Positions 59,496 to 64,000 of a stretch of 64,000 nucleotides of DNA are shown one piece after another. The notes under the pieces were generated by a model, which was given only the letters and a program-made list of their open reading frames with translations, was not told the DNA's origin and did no database searches. The translations under genes and the position numbers were made by a program. The stretch's first letter is position 1; each line of letters opens with the position of its first letter. The stretch covers positions 17,917,555-17,981,554 of the forward strand of contig NC_065875.1 of the NCBI RefSeq assembly GCF_933775445.1, written 5' to 3'. The stretch is from Argentina anserina (Eukaryota; Streptophyta; Magnoliopsida; Rosales; Rosaceae).

Positions 59496-62400
59496 CACTA
59501 CTACAATTTCCCCCAATAGCACCCCCTGCATAGACAAAAAATATTAGTCGGTGGCAAAATTGAATAGTGGCACACTGATATAAAACATTGGTGGGTAAAT
59601 TTTTCCTCCCACTGATCATCGGTGTGCATTGTATACAGTTGGGTGTAAGGTAATACTTGTTTATTCATTTGATAGTGTTAGTGGTGTTAAACTTGTAAAT
59701 ATTGCAACTTCCAGAGGTGATCAAGCACCCACACCCAATTCTTAATCCATCCCAATATTTCAAATTACATCAACACGTCTTTTTTCTTGAACACGCCCCA
59801 CGCGCTCGACTCAAATTCTCTCTAGTGCTCTTCTCCTCTTGTCCGACTGCGCCACGCCATCGGTACTGGCCGTTGGCCAGGCCGGTGTACAATGTGCATT
59901 GTCGGACGGGAATGCTTTGGTGTTGTTGTGGATGTATCTGTGGTCCTTTAGTTTCAAATCGTAGATTAGATCTTGAGTTTGTCCTCCTCAGATTTAGATA
60001 GCTGCTCCATCGAAGGAATTGGCACTGTAGGATGACAGATCGGAGCTGAGTTGCTATGAAATGAGAGCCGCGGCTCAGCGAAGAATAGCTGCCGAGATGA
60101 GGGTGGCAGACTGTTCATCGTCGGATTGGATGCAGTGGTCGTTGGGGAATGGGAGGGCAGAGCAGGGATCTGCTACTTTGACTTCTTAGTTCAGCCCTTC
60201 TCTCATATGTTCTTTAAATATGAGTTTCACGGCATTTGAACTTTCTCAGTAATTCACTCATTCCTTAGTGCTTTTCATTTTCGCGGCCTATTTTGCATAT
60301 CTAACTGTTTTAACTAATTCTTAATCAGGTTTGTGATCATCGGTGGCGGCATTTCAGCTGGCTACACCGCCAGGACTTTCGTCGAGAATCCAATGGCGGA
60401 CGGGCGCCTGGCTATTGTATCTAAAGGGGTAATGAAACATTTGTCTGGATTTTTGAGCTTTTTTTAATGCTAGTTTGGTTGGTTGTTGTTGTCACATTTA
60501 TGATAATGTTGTGTTATTTTTTGGACATGCTCATGTGCTGTATGAGCGTCCAGCACTGACTAAAGGCTATTTGTTCCCATTGGATAAGAAGCCGGCTCGC
60601 TTGCTGGTAAGTTTTCGTGTGATGGGACTTGAATGTGTGAGTTTTGGAGTATATGTGAGTAGGAAATGATGAAGTACATTGTTGTAGGGGTTTAATACAT
60701 GTGTTGGATCTGGTGGGGAGAGGCAGACGCTTGATTGGTATAAAGAGAAAGGGATAGAGGTAAGTTGATTCTTGTAGCTGCTATGGTGAGATTCTTTTTG
60801 AATTGGTGCGACTGTGATATTTAAGTGTTGTAATGTGTTTTCAATGTTTTGTATTGATTTTTTATAAGGATCCAGTTACAAATGTTGATGTCGAGAAGCA
60901 AACCCTAACTACTGATTCAGGAAAACTGTTGAAGTATGGATCACTTATAATTGCACATGATGCATTGCCTCAAAGTGCTCTTCGATAATCTTTTCCATTT
61001 ATTGAGTAGTTTTGCTATGTATGTTGAGTTTTTCTAGATTATACATGCTTAAAATTGAACCAAATTGGTTTGTATGGATTATAATTTCTTCAGACTGCCA
61101 AAGAAGATAGGAGGAAGCCAACCTGGTGTTCATTATATATACATTTGAATGTTGGGCATTAACTTAAATACAAACTGTAGTATAGTTTGTGTACAAGGTT
61201 TGGTTTGTTCAATAAGAGTATATCCATTCTTTTGTTAAGCAAGTATGGGATTGTCTTAGGGCTGTACAGCTAATTCCTTTCTCTAAAACTTTACATATTA
61301 TTTCTCACGAGAAAGCACATAAGGTGGTCATTGTCGATGTTGGTTATATTGGTATGGTGGTTGCTGCAGCAGCTGCTGTTTGGAAACTTGATACAATAGT
61401 ATGTATTGTGTTCAATTGCTGCATTTATGTCTGTGGGGATGTGGTTAACATAGTTGGGAAGTGACACAATTGCTAAATTTTGTAATTTGTCACATATAGT
61501 TTTCTTCTTTGTTCTTACTTGAATTCTGTTTATGAAGATTGTATTTCCAGAAGACCATCTTATGCAAAGACTGTTTACTCCTTCACTTGCCCGGAGATAT
61601 GAAGAATTCTACAAAGAGAATGGTGTTAAGTTCTTCAAGGTTTTCCCTTTCTCTGGTACCTATATTGCACGTGAGAGTTTTCATTGAACCTGACTTATTA
61701 AGCATATTCAATTATGGACCAGGGTACCTCGCTAAAAAATATAGAGGCTGGTTCCAATGGACGTGTAACTTGTGTGAAGCTTGAAGATGGATCCAGTATA
61801 GAAGCAGATGCAGTAAGTTGGTGTTTTCAACTTCATACACATCTCCTGATATTAGGTTGATATATTTATTTGTTAATCTAATTTTGGCTGCACGCTGCAG
61901 CGCGTACATCTTGTAATAAATTTCTATCCATTTTTCACCTTTGCAGGTAATTGTTGGTATAGGAGCAAAACTTGTTGTCGGCCCTTTTGAAAGAGTGGGA
62001 TTGGATTCCAATGTTGGTGGTATACATGTACTATTTTGAATTGATGCTGCCACAGTTGTTGTCTGAGCATGTTAGCTGTTTACATCCACTTAGTTGTATA
62101 TTGAACTATGACTCATGCACTTTTAAGTATTATAATCTTAGATAACAAATACACGTAGTATTGTAAATCATGTGTAGGTAGGCTTTTATGTTGTGCTACG
62201 TTTATAGCATATTTAAAATTTTAATTACAAAGCTATTATTTTTGCCAAGAATCTTACGAAGTATAAGTAGAATGTCTATTTACTTATTCTGCTATCTGTA
62301 ATTGCACTTTTTCAACCAAGGTTGACAATCTGTTTACCTATTATGCTATCTATTTACTAAGTTGATTATGTGTTTCTGAAATCGATAGCGCTTAAAATTA

Positions 62401-62996
62401 GCTTTTTGCTTTCACTCTCTTTATAGTATGCTGTATAATAACTTTTGCCTTCAGCTCTATGTTTGTGTTTATATAATTTATATTGTTAACTTCTCTCGCT
62501 CTTCCTTTTAGTATTTTGCTTTTCTTAAACTCAATATATTGTATTCATGTAGGAGAATGAAGGACTTGCAGCTAAAGGGATGATTCTGTATCCTAAATAG
62601 TTTAGGAGGTAGTAGATATTATTTCATGTTGTATTGCATTTGACATTGTATAAGAATTTGTACTGTTCAATTGAGTAATATGTGGTTGTGGTTGGGTGAA
62701 ATTGTAATTTTTTTAAATATATCCTCAAGTTTTGCCACTGATATCAGTAACATTAAGAAAACACACTAATAATATAACAGTGTGTGAGAGGGAAAATGTA
62801 TATGCAACATTGGTTTCTGGTATGCCACTGATAAATTATTAGTGTGTAAAACACCCTTAGCACCTCATATAGAGGGCACTGATAATTTATTAGTGGCTGC
62901 AAGGGTGCTAATGAGGTTTACATAATGTTATCAGTGTCTATTGAGGAAAATAGACATTGATAACAGTATGTGCTATTGGGGGAAATTGTAGTAGTG
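59496..62996. mobile_element. CACTA (En/Spm) element, 3,501 bp, carrying a captured host gene
   Basis: The ends are perfect inverted repeats of 27 bp beginning CACTACTACAATTTCCCCC (59496-59522 and 62970-62996). The subterminal regions hold many short repeats (CACTGATAA, TTATCAGTG, TATTAGTG) in both orientations, as CACTA elements do for transposase binding. The 3-bp flanks (GCG, ACT) do not match, so the target duplication is lost or the two ends derive from different insertions. No transposase is present. The interior holds MDAR-like exons (60329-62027) and an unidentified segment at 59700-60300. Confidence 0.85.
60329..62027 (+). pseudogene. Monodehydroascorbate reductase (chloroplast/mitochondrial MDAR type), intron-containing pseudogene
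   Basis: Nine exon-like blocks match the order of MDAR: the FAD-binding start (FVIIGGGISAGYTART, 60329-60428), YERPALTKGYLFP (about 60541-60606), CVGSGGERQTLDWYKEKGIE (60688-60759), the block ending LIIAHDA (60869-60985), KKIGGSQPGVHYI (61094-about 61140), the NADH-binding block (61321-61398), FPEDHLMQRLFTPSLA (61538-61639), the GSNGRVTCVKLEDG block (61723-61812) and the GIGAKLVVGPF block (61947-62027). Most blocks keep AG/GT splice borders, so it was copied from genomic DNA, not mRNA. The wording fits the plastid/mitochondrial isoform. It is dead: stop at 60986, the NADH motif GGGYIG reads DVGYIG, exon 2 lacks a normal acceptor, and the first exons and C-terminal third are missing. MDAR regenerates ascorbate with NAD(P)H. 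Confidence 0.88.
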
Positions 62997-64000
62997 ACTT
63001 GCTGCTGTTATGCTAGTTAGGCAGGATCAGAAAATTCAATTGAAAAATATAAATATTTGGACATTCTAGCTAGCCTTATTAAATCATTCACAAGCAATAT
63101 CTATATCGATCATTTTCAACAAATACAAACAGCACCTTTAATTAAGCTTAGCAAGAATTTGTACGATCCCTTTCAGAAAAAAAATTGTATGAATTTGCCA
63201 ATTGGCGATAAATGATTCCCCTGATATAAGAAAATTTTGAAGTTGCAAATTAACTTAATTATATTTCAAATATTATGGTTTTTCAGTTTCATTTATTCTC
63301 GTTTCGTTTCTTGAAGTATAATGGATTTTGTGTTCTTTATTGTCTCTTTAGAACGTGTTTTGAAGAATGATGGGTTTAGATGTACAGTTTTGAATGAAAG
63401 TTAACTTGTTAGAAGAAACAAATTCTATATTATCCAGCTTAAATTTCAATTAGGTGGTCCAAAATGCCAAAGGAAATCCAAACTGTACGTGCCCATGATC
63501 AATCAAAGTTACCGGTAATTATTATTAACTATGTTAAGATAAATTTCGATTAAAGAAACAAAAACAAGGCTGGAGTAGCTAATTAAAAGGTTTTACATTA
63601 AACTTGTGAGTAATTAGCTAGGTGAATCACATTTTGGCAGCCCACCTAGATCAAGCATGAACTTCATTCAAGTAGATTAATTCAAGTAGAATTCATAGTT
63701 GGGTCTTACAGTTATAGATTCGATCATTAAGGAATAAGGTAGGACCTCGATCTGTTCCACAATCCCACATTCAGCTCTCAAATCCTTCATTGATTTCATG
63801 CAAAGACTCTTAAATCAAGCTACAGACGAACTCTTCATTCTACTGCATGCGTGCAGACTACATAGATTAAATTCTTCTATATCTCCGGCCGGCTGTAGCT
63901 TTTAAGAGAGAATTCATTCGTAGAGTGTAAACACAAACCACCCGAGGGATATACAAGGTTTCATGGTATACGTATTATAGTGATACATATGATAGACATA
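62997..64000. other. Intergenic sequence, no gene seen
   Basis: AT-rich with no coding features or element ends. Confidence 0.5.

Noticed and set aside
59702..60001. 99-codon frame inside the CACTA element
   Set aside because: No recognisable domain, and it reads across a region without splice or start context. Kept only as possible second cargo in the CACTA finding.

Overview
This is eudicot plant nuclear DNA, mostly transposable elements with a few host genes between them. The evidence is plant-only gene families (invertase/pectin methylesterase inhibitor, F-box with F-box-associated domain, chloroplast-type monodehydroascorbate reductase), plant LTR retrotransposons primed by initiator Met-tRNA, hAT and CACTA elements with plant-type ends, and a U6 snRNA copy. 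A rosid, perhaps Rosaceae, is my guess; the sequence alone does not fix the family.

Layout. 1-2.0 kb: an intact PMEI/invertase-inhibitor gene (minus strand). 2.0-10.9 kb: gene-poor, with a terminal-inverted-repeat element (2055-2912), a non-autonomous hAT of 1,875 bp with a perfect 8-bp target duplication (4482-6356), a Helitron-like 3' end (8960) and a smaller hAT-like element (9413-9949). 10.9-20.8 kb: a complete but decayed Ty3/gypsy chromovirus, 'copy A', with 5-bp target duplication TCAAA. 21-23 kb: small MITE-like elements and one orphan exon. 23.2-30.6 kb: a 5'-truncated gypsy relative, 'copy B' (minus), which runs into a U6 snRNA copy and then into half of a C2-domain gene. 30.7-36.7 kb: a tandemly duplicated host block (C2 gene, F-box gene). 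The left unit is wrecked. The right unit keeps an apparently intact two-exon F-box gene, but its C2 gene is frameshifted. 36.8-43.0 kb: a graveyard of a Ty1/copia 3' part, a gypsy LTR fragment and a LINE 3' part. 43.1-53.9 kb: a young, structurally complete gypsy chromovirus, 'copy D', with a 1,508-codon open polyprotein, nearly identical LTRs and target duplication AAATC. 56-59 kb: a small secreted-protein gene split by a gypsy solo LTR with target duplication GGACG. 59.5-63.0 kb: a CACTA element carrying an intron-containing, broken copy of a monodehydroascorbate reductase gene.

The most unusual items are: (i) the retrotransposon-U6-C2 gene chimera at 30.6 kb; (ii) the CACTA element with the captured redox-enzyme gene; (iii) a run of five phased hairpins near the 3' end of every gypsy LTR here, with paired changes between copies that preserve base pairing; (iv) a mosaic patch in copy B that looks like several template jumps between two retrotransposon lineages; and (v) an F-box intron filled with a roughly 240-bp tandem repeat and starting with a sequence resembling the next exon. 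All comparisons were made by eye between parts of this window; no database or alignment program was used.
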